From an uncultured Lachnospiraceae bacterium (GTDB taxonomy: Bacteria; Bacillota; Clostridia; Lachnospirales; Lachnospiraceae): a DNA stretch of 64,000 nucleotides. Both the position numbers and the translations under genes were made by a program. Every line of letters starts with the position of its first letter. Positions within the stretch are counted from its first letter, which is position 1. This document shows, piece after piece, positions 15,760 to 24,410 of this stretch. The DNA is taken from NCBI GenBank assembly GCA_947629865.1, contig CANRFJ010000010.1:36469-100468 (forward strand). Reading direction: 5' to 3'. Below the pieces are notes generated by a model. That model was not told where the DNA came from, ran no database searches, and was given only the letters and a program-made list of their open reading frames with translations.

Positions 15760-16794
15760 ATGAGACGGAGCAAGGAGGGTTTTTCCCTGGTAGAAGTGAT
15801 AGTTGCGATTGCGATTCTGGCGATCCTCACGATGCCGATTCTTGCCTATTTTACCAATGCGGCCGTTTCTACCAGTCGGGGCAAGAGCGCCCAGAAAGCG
15901 ACGATGGCGGCGCAGTCAGTGCTGGAGGAATTAAATTCCTGCACCAGTTTTGAGCAGATTGAGGAGCAGCTAAAGGCGGCTACGGGAAGCGCCTGGACGG
16001 TGGATTCCGTCGGCGCGGACAAGTCGGAGCTGACGAAGCTTGTCACCGTGGACGGCTCGGAATACCAGGCCAAGGTGACGGTGGATTTCGACTACAGGAC
16101 CACCGACGCCGGAGGGACGAAACTGACGGAGTCGCAATATAACAACTATGCCAAGCCGGAGCTGACCGAGGTGTACTCGCCGGACAGCGTGGTGGCGGCG
16201 GAGTCGGATGAGACGGACACGGCGCTCAGCAATTTTTACTACGAGGCGTACAAGAACAACCCATTCATAACAAAGGAGCAGATCCGCGCGGCCATGAGCC
16301 GGACTCTCTGTCTGGACGTGGCAAAGGACGGAGATCTGTATCTGGTCAAGGGATACTACCGCTACGGCTATGACGGGAAGACATACGAGGCCGTCATGGA
16401 AAACACGAAGATCGAGAGGGATAAGCTGAAGAATATTTACCTCTTTTACGATTTGATGCGGGCGGATATCGTAAATGAGGCCGTGGAGATAAACCTCAAC
16501 GGCCTGTCGATGGACGAGGCGAAGAACCTCAGCGTCTTCTTCGTCTGCCAGAACGGCGCGATCTCCCGACCAACCGGTTACTCGATGAACATGACCGGCA
16601 GTGGAAATTTTGCACAGATAAAATATTATACCAACGGCATACCCTCCACGACGACGGCGGTGGAGACGGAGATTGTCAAACATGCGACGGGAAAAAGAAT
16701 CGCGGCAGTCACAGTCGATGTATATGATAAAGATGAGACGGCGTATACGGAGGAGTCCCGCCTGGCAAGGCTGGAGACCTCGAAAGGAGAATGA
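15760..16794 (+). CDS. Minor prepilin with class III signal
   Basis: 344 residues. The leader ends in KEG, followed by FSLVEVIVAIAILAILTMP: the prepilin peptidase motif with Glu5. The globular part is unusually large for a pilin and is rich in Asp, Tyr and Lys, with no recognised domain. ATG at 15760 behind AAAGGGGG. Its stop overlaps the next start. Probably a minor pilin of the priming complex (GspI/PilV-like position) or a tip subunit. Confidence 0.8.
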   Translation: MRRSKEGFSLVEVIVAIAILAILTMPILAYFTNAAVSTSRGKSAQKATMAAQSVLEELNSCTSFEQIEEQLKAATGSAWTVDSVGADKSELTKLVTVDGSEYQAKVTVDFDYRTTDAGGTKLTESQYNNYAKPELTEVYSPDSVVAAESDETDTALSNFYYEAYKNNPFITKEQIRAAMSRTLCLDVAKDGDLYLVKGYYRYGYDGKTYEAVMENTKIERDKLKNIYLFYDLMRADIVNEAVEINLNGLSMDEAKNLSVFFVCQNGAISRPTGYSMNMTGSGNFAQIKYYTNGIPSTTTAVETEIVKHATGKRIAAVTVDVYDKDETAYTEESRLARLETSKGE

Positions 16795-16796
16795 GT

Positions 16797-19022
16797 ATGA
16801 ACCGGATTCCTTTATTCGAAAAACTCAGAGCGGCGATGCGTCGGGGCAGAGAGGGTTCCTCGCTTGTCTCGGTCGTGATTGGTGTCGCTTTTCTGGCGGC
16901 GATTGGTTTCACCATTCTGATGGTGGCGAGCCGCTATCTGGTGACGGTGCATGTGGATCGGAACTCCAGCAGCAACTTCTACCAGACCGAGGGTATACTG
17001 GCCGAGGTGCGCACCGGACTGCTTGAGTATGCGGGCGACGCCAGCGAGGCCGCCTACAACGACATTCTGGAGAATTACACGAAAGCCACGGCGGGCATGA
17101 AGGAGACGTTCTCGAAGGAATATCTGAGCGGCGTCGTGGAGAAGCTCACCGGCCACGCCTATACATGGGACGACAGCAAGGTTTACAAGGTGGAGGACGG
17201 CGGCACGCCTCCGGTGCAGCCGTGCGAGATTGAAAAATTAAAAGAACTGACGAAGGTTCCGGACGCCGTGACGACGCTGCCGGGCACCAACCTGGGCTTT
17301 ATCCTGTGCCACAGTGATAAGGACGGGTATTTTCTGACGATAAAAAATCTTCTGATTGATTACACAGACGAGATTGATTACCGTTCTTCGATTCAGACGG
17401 ACATTACCCTTCGCGTTCCCGACTACAAATTCGAGGGGGATTCGACGCTGGACGAACTGAAGGACTACATCGTTATCTCTGACGATATGCTCCACGTCAC
17501 GAACAGCAACAGCGCGGGCGTGGCGTTTGCCGGCAATGTATATACCGGAAACGAAGACAGCGGAATACTGATTGACACGCAGAACACGGCGGATTTCAAG
17601 AGCCGGCGCATCATCAGCCGGGGCAGCATGGATATAAAGACCGGCGCGAAGGTAGATGTCTCCGGAGAGGCGGACGCATCGGGGGCGGCGACGCCCGGCG
17701 ACATGTGGTTAAACGGTATCCGTCTTCTTGCGCAGAGCGCGGGGAGCGGCTCGACGCTCTCCACGAAGCTGACTGTAAATGAAAATGCTTACATAGCCAA
17801 CGACCTGGACATAGCGGACGACAATTCCGTGGTGTCTCTGTCGGGAAAATATTACGGCTACAGCTACAATAAAGAAAACACGCTGAGCCCGCTGGGAGCG
17901 GACACGACGACGGCCGACTACAGCAGCGCGATTCTGGTGAACGGTCTGAATACGACGCTGAAGACGGATGGACTCGACAAGCTGATTCTGGCCGGACGCA
18001 CGTTTGTGTCCCGCTACGATTCGGCGCCCTCGGACATCATGATGGGCGAGTCCCTGGCGGTCAAGAGCAACCAGATCGCCTATCTTCTTCCGGACGAATT
18101 TATCGCCGCCGGACACAATCCGGTAGTCCAGGGAGAGAGCGAGTCCATATATGAGGAAAATCTGAAGAACGATCCGGATATAGGAAAATATCTGGACAGC
18201 GACAAGCCCTATATGGCGAACTACAACAGCGGCGGCTATGTATATTTTTACCTGAGGTTTAAGGATCAGAAAAGCGCCAACGAATATTTCCGCCAGTATT
18301 ACGAGGGAACTGGCGCGGACGAGGACGGCAACGAAGTCGCCAACAAAAATCAGCTGGACGACCGCGCGAAGACGTATATCTCCACGGCGGACGGGACAAA
18401 CGGCATGAAACTTTCCGCCAATCTGTATCTGATTGCGGGAAATATCATACACAATTACTATGCGGCCGGCGGCTCGGACATCGAGGGGGCCAATTACTAT
18501 GACAACATGGGAAAGCCGCAGAGCCAGATGTTAGAGGACGGCAAAAAGATAGGACAGGAGTATGTGGGAAGGCAGCTGACGCTCCTTGCCTCCGGCTCTA
18601 CGGGGAGCATGAGGCTTCCTGTGGATGCGCAGAAACTGGTGGCGGACGGCATCATCGATTTCTCCCAGGTGTCCGGTGTGCTCAATAAGGAAGACGCCGG
18701 AACAGGCGGTCGTATCTATGTGACGACAGGGGATTACACGGTGGACGGCACAATCCAGAAGGGCATTATCATCGCCAAGGGTGATGTGGAGGTACAGAGC
18801 GATTTCACAGGTCTGATTATCGCCGGCGGAAAGGTGACGACGGCCAGGAGCGGTCTGAATCTCAAGTCGGACATGGTGCTGGTCGGCAATCTGATTGAGT
18901 TCGCCAGAGGAGACGAGGAGCTGTCGAAGGTATTCCGTGGGATTAACGGGATGCAGACGCAGGATCCGACGGCGCTCACCCAGTGTATTTCCTACCAGAA
19001 CTGGAAGAAGAACGAATATTGA
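16797..19022 (+). CDS. Very large atypical pilin-like protein (742 residues)
   Basis: The leader RRGREG is followed by SSLVSVVIGVAFLAAIGF, a hydrophobic helix like a prepilin but without Glu at position 5, a feature shared with GspK/PilX-type minor pilins. The rest is a long extracellular region. The C-terminal 110 residues (GIIIAKGDVEVQSDFTGLIIAGGKV and onward) look like a right-handed beta or bactofilin-like repeat stack; no catalytic motif is seen. Start ATG 16797 fits the AAAGGAGA at 16783-16790; ATG 16791 overlaps the upstream stop and is too close to that site. A candidate tip adhesin or pilus-primed surface protein. Confidence 0.75.
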   Translation: MNRIPLFEKLRAAMRRGREGSSLVSVVIGVAFLAAIGFTILMVASRYLVTVHVDRNSSSNFYQTEGILAEVRTGLLEYAGDASEAAYNDILENYTKATAGMKETFSKEYLSGVVEKLTGHAYTWDDSKVYKVEDGGTPPVQPCEIEKLKELTKVPDAVTTLPGTNLGFILCHSDKDGYFLTIKNLLIDYTDEIDYRSSIQTDITLRVPDYKFEGDSTLDELKDYIVISDDMLHVTNSNSAGVAFAGNVYTGNEDSGILIDTQNTADFKSRRIISRGSMDIKTGAKVDVSGEADASGAATPGDMWLNGIRLLAQSAGSGSTLSTKLTVNENAYIANDLDIADDNSVVSLSGKYYGYSYNKENTLSPLGADTTTADYSSAILVNGLNTTLKTDGLDKLILAGRTFVSRYDSAPSDIMMGESLAVKSNQIAYLLPDEFIAAGHNPVVQGESESIYEENLKNDPDIGKYLDSDKPYMANYNSGGYVYFYLRFKDQKSANEYFRQYYEGTGADEDGNEVANKNQLDDRAKTYISTADGTNGMKLSANLYLIAGNIIHNYYAAGGSDIEGANYYDNMGKPQSQMLEDGKKIGQEYVGRQLTLLASGSTGSMRLPVDAQKLVADGIIDFSQVSGVLNKEDAGTGGRIYVTTGDYTVDGTIQKGIIIAKGDVEVQSDFTGLIIAGGKVTTARSGLNLKSDMVLVGNLIEFARGDEELSKVFRGINGMQTQDPTALTQCISYQNWKKNEY

Positions 19023-19040
19023 TAGAGGAGGTGGCGGATA

Positions 19041-19526
19041 GTGAAGGAAAAAAGACAGGGATTTTCCCTGATGGAACTGGTGATTGTGATTGCTATTATG
19101 GCGATTCTCACGAGCCTCATGGCTCTCAGCCTTGGCTATCTGCGCACGGCGGATGCCAAGGGCGTGGCATATGGCATCAACAGCAGCCTCTCCGATTTGA
19201 AATCCCGCACGATGTCAAAGAGCGGGGCGGTATACATGCACCTACTGGAGCATGAGGGCAGTTATTATGCGGTCTATACGGATTCGAACGCACCGGTCTC
19301 CGTGGGAGCCGGAGCGGGCGTGCCGGGCGAGGAGCTTGGCAGCAGCACTGTGACGGTAGTGTGCGACGGCACACAGCTGCCTGCGGGCGGCGACGTCTGC
19401 TTTGCCCTCCGCAGAAAAGACGGCGCTTTTACCGAGGGGCCGCAGAAGATAGACGTGACGGCGCAAAACGGTACTGAGTACACGGTATATCTGATTCCCG
19501 CCACGGGGCGGCATTATGTGGAATAG
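19041..19526 (+). CDS. Minor prepilin (GspH/FimT-like)
   Basis: 161 residues. The leader ends RQG, followed by FSLMELVIVIAIMAILTS, a class III signal with Glu5. A C-terminal beta-rich domain of about 110 residues follows (YAVYTDSNAP, GDVCFALRRKDG), as in GspH/FimT-type minor pilins. GTG start at 19041 with GAGGAGGTGG upstream. Co-transcribed with the surrounding minor pilins. Confidence 0.85.
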   Translation: MKEKRQGFSLMELVIVIAIMAILTSLMALSLGYLRTADAKGVAYGINSSLSDLKSRTMSKSGAVYMHLLEHEGSYYAVYTDSNAPVSVGAGAGVPGEELGSSTVTVVCDGTQLPAGGDVCFALRRKDGAFTEGPQKIDVTAQNGTEYTVYLIPATGRHYVE

Positions 19527-19544
19527 ATAAAAGGCGGTGATATT

Positions 19545-20075
19545 GTGAATGTGAAGAAAGCGAATCATGAGGGATTTTCCCTGACGGAACTGATTATTGC
19601 CATGGCAATCACATCAATCGTTATGTTCAGTGTCGTCGGCCTGATTGGATACGGCTCACGGAGCATGAATATAACCCAGGCCAAAGTGGCGCTGCAGGAT
19701 CAGGCAAAGGACGGTCTGAACCATATCTCCGCCTATGCGATGGAGGCGGACAAGGCCGACGCCGACGCTGCGAATAAGATACTCGTGCTCACGCAGACGC
19801 AGTATGCGGACGGCGGGACGCCGGACTCAGTCAAACTCTTTTTTTACTGGCAGGATGGCAACGCCATCTACTTTGCCGACTCGTCCGTCTTTGCCGACAA
19901 GTCCGCGCTGACGGCCGATAAGAAATATCTGTTAGTGGAGGACGTGGACGATTTTCAATGTGAAGTAAAGGAAGATGAAAATACGGGGAAGAAGATACTC
20001 CATATAGATATAAAGATGAAAGACGACATATCGGAATTTGACTGCTCGAAGGATATTTTCATGCGGAACCAATAG
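19545..20075 (+). CDS. Minor prepilin (PilW/GspJ-like position)
   Basis: 176 residues. The leader ends NHEG, followed by FSLTELIIAMAITSIVMFSVVG with Glu5. The globular domain contains TQTQYADGGTPDSVKLFFYW and ends with a Lys/Asp-rich stretch. GTG start at 19545 behind AAAGGCGGTGA. Fourth prepilin-like gene of the cluster and probably part of the minor pilin complex. Confidence 0.85.
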   Translation: MNVKKANHEGFSLTELIIAMAITSIVMFSVVGLIGYGSRSMNITQAKVALQDQAKDGLNHISAYAMEADKADADAANKILVLTQTQYADGGTPDSVKLFFYWQDGNAIYFADSSVFADKSALTADKKYLLVEDVDDFQCEVKEDENTGKKILHIDIKMKDDISEFDCSKDIFMRNQ

Positions 20076-20090
20076 AAGGAGGCGCTGGTT

Positions 20091-22820
20091 ATGAGAAGAA
20101 GGAAAATAGCAAAATATGCGGGGCTTACCATCGGCTGCACAGCGGTGTGCGTCGCCGTCATTTTTGCGTTGCAGACGGGACATGTGTTTGGTAAGTTTGT
20201 CTCTCCGGAACCGTATGTGACGGGGGCGCCGGAAAGTGCTTCAGTCGTCGTCACCTCCGAGGGCGGTACGCAGAAGGGAACCGAGGGATCGGCGGCCAAA
20301 CCGTGCTCGCCGGAAGTCCCGACGGCAGAGGGGCTGAAGGGGAGCGAGACGAATCCCTTTGTCCTGCTTGAGGTCGTGCCGGATAAGGCCATGCAGCAGT
20401 GGACTTACCTCTCCGGCAGTACCGAGTCCGGTATGCCGGAGCAGCTGGATCCGCTGAAGATCGGAATCGAGGCATGTGAAAAGGTAGGAAAGAATTTCGT
20501 ATCTGAGAAGTATATCGGCAACTACAATATCAATCTGGACTATGGCACATGGTTCTGCGTGGACCAGTACGACGTATACAAAATCGGCAGCAACAAAAAG
20601 GCAGATAAGGAGAAGCTGCCGTTTACCGAACTGACGCAGTTATATGAGATGGAACTTTCCTCTAAGGATATGGACGATCCGGAACAGTTTGACAAGGATT
20701 ACAAGGAGAACTGTTACCAGGACGGACAGAACGGCCGCCATATAAAGAAAGAGTTTTTCAAAAAATATTCGGACTTATTTGAGAAGGATGACAACGGGGT
20801 TACAATCCGCGAACTCGCAAAGGATAATCCCTTGAACTGGGAGACGTACAGCGAGAAGCATGTGATCGAGGAGGAGAAGGGAGAAACTTACAAGAGCGGA
20901 TATCTGGTGGCAGTAGATCCTGGCAAAGGTGATTTGGGTTATGCGAGCGAAGAAGATTTTAAGTTCAAGCCAATACAGGCACTTCAGGCAAAAGGTGATA
21001 ATGAATGTTACATGACACTGTCAAAGACAGGTACGGACAAAGATCGCTGGATATATGTAAAGACGAAAGAAGAATTAGAGAATCGTTTTCCAGATTTTGT
21101 GGAAATAAATAAATATTACGGAGAAATCAATGTAAATAATACGCTGATTAATTTTCTGGATAAACCGGAGTTGACAGGGCATTACTTTGATGTATCTGAA
21201 TCAAAACAATATTTTTGTGAATCTCCGGAAGTCTCCGAGCAGATTTACACCTTTAAGTATTACGGACTGAAGACCAACGAGATATTAAAGCGCTCTCTGT
21301 TCAGCTTCCGCGATCAGGAGGAGTTTGACGACTTTCACATGAAGGTCATCTGCATGACGCCGGCGGAATTGAACAAACTGGCGAAAAAAGATACCGACGA
21401 TACACTGGATATGATCGAGCGGGCGGATATGTTCTCCTTCCAGAGCTATGCCGCGGCGGACGCCAACGCCATCGTGAACGATACGAAGTTTCTGTGTGAA
21501 CTCTATCACCAGAAGATACTGGGCGAGGAGGATTACGAATACGACAGGGATAAGCTCACTACGTTCTATGAGAACGACCTGGAGTGGGATCTTTGCAGCA
21601 AGATTATCCAGCGCGAGAGCGTGAACAAAAATCTTCCCCTTGTCTTTAACAAGATAGTCGGTTCCATGGGTGAAGAAGGGGTAAACCAGGTTAATGATAA
21701 CGGAGAGACTCATATGTACGTCACAAAGGGAATCGAGAACGATCCGCAGACAGTCCAGACGGACGTACATGAGGACGGAAGCCTGAACAACATTGTGAAG
21801 ATGTATATTATTTCCATTCAGTTTGACCTGCTGGCAAGGCGGGCGACGGACAGTATGGACAGAACCTTTATGGAGGATATTTTCCCTTATATACAGAAAG
21901 TTCCTCTCGCCAAAGCGGAGGGAGCCCTTGAGGATACCGCCACATCGACGGGCTATTATATGCGCCCGCTGTGCACATGCAGTCTGGATGACTACAGCCA
22001 GGAGATGAAGGAGAGGTGCTACTATCTGTGGAACCTGTATACTTTCTTCCCGACGGATAAGGAAATAAACATCAATGGGTTTGACAAGGAGACGTTTTTG
22101 AAGGACGGTTATCTGGAAAGCTTCTTTGAGACCAATGCCAATCCATTCCGAGATGCGGGAAGTACGGAGCACCAGGCGGGCAGCGACGGTACGGACGACA
22201 AGAACGTAACAATCGTGGACGGAGGAATTGCAAATGCGAACCAGTCCTCTATGCTCTCCAATAAGGGAGACGGAGGCGGCGTTGCCAGCAATACGTTTGA
22301 GGCCGCCTATCAGATCATGAACGGCCAGTCGGAAGTCGTGGAGGATCTGGCGGTGACGGTGCTGAAGCAGAAGAAACGCTATGTGAAGATCTCCGACAAT
22401 GCCGTGCTGATTGATTACAATTCCCTCGCGAAGTACAAAGAGGATAAGACGTTATATCTCAAGGTCAGAGTCAGCAATATCAACAACGAGGCGGGGATTC
22501 TCAAGAAGGTGCGCCTGGTGAGCGATTCCGGTGAACCGATTGACGTGCCGATACAGGAGACGACGGATCCGTCTACGGTGATGAAGAAAGAAGACGTCAC
22601 GAATTCAGAGGGGAGCGATCCGATCCACGGGTACCGCGTGGATGGAACAATCACATTTTACATTCCCTATTCCCTGTATAAGTGGCAGTCGGGATATATG
22701 TCGGTGGAATTGACGACGCAGGGACGCATATACAATGCGAAGAAGGAAAAGTTTGTCAAGGGCAAGGAAAACGTGCACGAGATTTCCATCGGTGAGCGGA
22801 ATCTGTTCAACCTTGAATAA
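20091..22820 (+). CDS. Large exported protein of unknown function in the pilus cluster (909 codons)
   Basis: N-terminal signal anchor at about residues 8-27 (AGLTIGCTAVCVAVIFAL), then a Thr/Gly/Ser-rich linker and a conserved-looking start of the main domain (NPFVLLEVVPDKAMQQWTYL). The rest is a long mixed alpha/beta extracellular region with a C-terminal Ig-like part (YLKVRVSNINNEAG through SVELTTQGRIYNA). It weakly resembles the DUF5057 type of clostridial surface proteins; this is from memory and uncertain. It ends 19 bp before rnhB. Bases about 20930-21240 are distinctly AT-rich compared with the rest. Its position suggests a pilus-associated adhesin or assembly factor, analogous to PilY1 in role only. 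Confidence 0.65.
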   Translation: MRRRKIAKYAGLTIGCTAVCVAVIFALQTGHVFGKFVSPEPYVTGAPESASVVVTSEGGTQKGTEGSAAKPCSPEVPTAEGLKGSETNPFVLLEVVPDKAMQQWTYLSGSTESGMPEQLDPLKIGIEACEKVGKNFVSEKYIGNYNINLDYGTWFCVDQYDVYKIGSNKKADKEKLPFTELTQLYEMELSSKDMDDPEQFDKDYKENCYQDGQNGRHIKKEFFKKYSDLFEKDDNGVTIRELAKDNPLNWETYSEKHVIEEEKGETYKSGYLVAVDPGKGDLGYASEEDFKFKPIQALQAKGDNECYMTLSKTGTDKDRWIYVKTKEELENRFPDFVEINKYYGEINVNNTLINFLDKPELTGHYFDVSESKQYFCESPEVSEQIYTFKYYGLKTNEILKRSLFSFRDQEEFDDFHMKVICMTPAELNKLAKKDTDDTLDMIERADMFSFQSYAAADANAIVNDTKFLCELYHQKILGEEDYEYDRDKLTTFYENDLEWDLCSKIIQRESVNKNLPLVFNKIVGSMGEEGVNQVNDNGETHMYVTKGIENDPQTVQTDVHEDGSLNNIVKMYIISIQFDLLARRATDSMDRTFMEDIFPYIQKVPLAKAEGALEDTATSTGYYMRPLCTCSLDDYSQEMKERCYYLWNLYTFFPTDKEININGFDKETFLKDGYLESFFETNANPFRDAGSTEHQAGSDGTDDKNVTIVDGGIANANQSSMLSNKGDGGGVASNTFEAAYQIMNGQSEVVEDLAVTVLKQKKRYVKISDNAVLIDYNSLAKYKEDKTLYLKVRVSNINNEAGILKKVRLVSDSGEPIDVPIQETTDPSTVMKKEDVTNSEGSDPIHGYRVDGTITFYIPYSLYKWQSGYMSVELTTQGRIYNAKKEKFVKGKENVHEISIGERNLFNLE

Positions 22821-22839
22821 AAAGCACAGGGAGATAACT

Positions 22840-23610
22840 ATGCAGAAGATACCGGAGATACAGGAGTTGTTTGCAGAGGCGGGAAAAGAGCAGTGGAATG
22901 CTCTTTTTTCGCAATATGAGACAGACAGCAGGGTGGGCGTACAGAAAATAGTAGAGCAGTACCGCAAGAAGCTGGCGGCCATCGAGCGGGAGGATGTGAG
23001 GCTGGAGAAGATGCTGTCCTATGAGAAGAAGTACGGACAGGAATACAGCTGCATCTGCGGGATAGACGAGGCGGGCAGAGGCCCGTTTGCCGGCCCGGTG
23101 GTGGCGGGGGCCGTGGTGCTTCCGGTGGGATTGAAGATACGGGGGCTCAACGATTCCAAACAGGTCTCGCCGGCGCGTCGGGAGGAGCTGTTTGAGGAGA
23201 TTCAGGAAAAGGCAATCAGCGTGGGAGTCGGAGTGACTTCTCCGGCCCGTATCGACCAGATCAACATTTTACAGGCCACCTATGAGGCGATGGCCCATGC
23301 GGTGCAGGATCTGGACGTGGTGCCGGATCTGTTGCTGAACGACGCAGTGACGATTCCGCAGATTCCCATTAAGCAGATCGGGATCGTGCGGGGGGACGCA
23401 AAGAGCCTCTCCATCGCGGCGGCCAGTATCATTGCGAAGGTGACGAGGGATCGGCTGATGATTGAATATGCGGAGCTCTATCCGGAGTACAGCTTCGAGA
23501 GCAATAAGGGCTACGGTTCGGCCGCGCACATAGAGGCGCTGCGCAAATACGGCCCGTGCCCGATTCACAGGAGCAGTTTTGTCCACAACTATGTGGGCGG
23601 GGAGAGGTGA
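22840..23610 (+). CDS. rnhB: Ribonuclease HII
   Basis: Removes ribonucleotides from DNA and RNA primers. The 256 residues have an N-terminal helical extension, then ICGIDEAGRGPFAGPVVAGAV (catalytic Asp-Glu), GLNDSKQVS and GDAKSLSIAAASIIAKVTRD with further active-site acids. ATG at 22840 behind AGGGAG. The in-frame extension to 22735 overlaps the preceding gene and is rejected. In Bacillus-type genomes rnhB follows rbgA and rplS; here it follows the pilus cluster. Confidence 0.95.
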   Translation: MQKIPEIQELFAEAGKEQWNALFSQYETDSRVGVQKIVEQYRKKLAAIEREDVRLEKMLSYEKKYGQEYSCICGIDEAGRGPFAGPVVAGAVVLPVGLKIRGLNDSKQVSPARREELFEEIQEKAISVGVGVTSPARIDQINILQATYEAMAHAVQDLDVVPDLLLNDAVTIPQIPIKQIGIVRGDAKSLSIAAASIIAKVTRDRLMIEYAELYPEYSFESNKGYGSAAHIEALRKYGPCPIHRSSFVHNYVGGER

Positions 23611-23615
23611 GCAAT

Positions 23616-23912
23616 ATGGCTGGGAGAGAGGAAAACGAGGAAAAAAAGACGGCGGTCGCGCTGGAGTACACGCCCGGCGAACAGGCACCTAAAGTAATCG
23701 CCACCGGGCAGGGGTATCTCGCCGATAAGATTATCGAGGTGGCGAAGGAAGCGGACGTGCCGATCCATCGGGATAAGAAACTGGCCCGCTCCCTGTCGGT
23801 GCTCGACATAGGCGAGTATATCCCGCCGGAGCTCTATTCGATTGTGGCGGAGGTTCTGGTCTTTGTGGACAGTATGGACAGGATACAGGGCAAGATAAAG
23901 GATAAACTGTAG
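23616..23912 (+). CDS. FlhB C-terminal-domain-like protein (YlqH type)
   Basis: 98 residues matching the cytoplasmic C-terminal domain of FlhB/HrcU export switches (ALEYTPGEQAPKVIATGQGYLADKIIEVAKE, then KKLARSLSVLDIGEYIPPEL), but with no membrane domain and no NPTH autocleavage motif. B. subtilis has an equivalent (YlqH) next to rnhB. No flagellar genes are in the window, so the role is unknown. ATG at 23616; the ribosome binding site GGGGAGAGGTGA overlaps the rnhB stop. Confidence 0.85.
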   Translation: MAGREENEEKKTAVALEYTPGEQAPKVIATGQGYLADKIIEVAKEADVPIHRDKKLARSLSVLDIGEYIPPELYSIVAEVLVFVDSMDRIQGKIKDKL

Positions 23913-23936
23913 GCGGCAGTATAAAGGGGGGAAGCC

Positions 23937-24296
23937 ATGAACCGGCGCAGGACAGGCATGGAGAGGGAAGGACAGGCAGCGGCCTTTCTGGAGGAGAGGG
24001 GCTATGAGATACTTGTCCGCAATTACCGCTGTCCCTCGGCCGAGATTGACATTGTGGCAAGAGAGGGAGAGTATCTCTGCTTTGTGGAGGTAAAGTACAG
24101 GCGGGGGAGCCGTTACGGCGGCGTGGAGGGCGCAATTTCCGTGGAGAAGATGAGGAGAATATGCACGGGAGCCCGCTATTATCTGGCGGAGAACCGCCTC
24201 CGGACGGATATGCCGGTGCGGTTTGACGTCGTATTTATTCTGGGAGAGGATATTACTCTTATCAAAAATGCGTTTTCTTATGTGGGATTTTCTTGA
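23937..24296 (+). CDS. yraN: YraN/UPF0102 family endonuclease-like protein
   Basis: 119 residues with the restriction-endonuclease-like fold signature: GMEREGQAAAFLEERGYEIL, EIDIVARE and CFVEVKYR (the Asp and E-x-K active-site residues). Members are predicted Holliday-junction-type nucleases of uncertain role, commonly next to rnhB. ATG at 23937 behind AAAGGGGGG. The der promoter begins within its last codon. Confidence 0.92.
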   Translation: MNRRRTGMEREGQAAAFLEERGYEILVRNYRCPSAEIDIVAREGEYLCFVEVKYRRGSRYGGVEGAISVEKMRRICTGARYYLAENRLRTDMPVRFDVVFILGEDITLIKNAFSYVGFS

Positions 24297-24321
24297 TTTA
24301 TCCGTGTAAAAGCAATATAAT
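24293..24321 (+). promoter_or_regulatory. Sigma-A promoter of der
   Basis: TTGATT (24293-24298), a 17-bp spacer and TATAAT (24316-24321). The -35 overlaps the end of yraN. It starts the der-plsY-gpsA transcript with a leader of about 85 nt. Confidence 0.75.
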
Positions 24322-24410
24322 AGAAAAAGGTGCGGTGCAGAAAGCCCCGACGGGGACGGACTGTGGCGCGCAATAAGGACGGGGGACGCCCCTGTGGAAA
24401 CGAGGAGATT

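Noticed and set aside
22735..22839. Extended start of rnhB
   Set aside because: It overlaps the preceding gene's end; ATG 22840 has a proper AGGGAG site.
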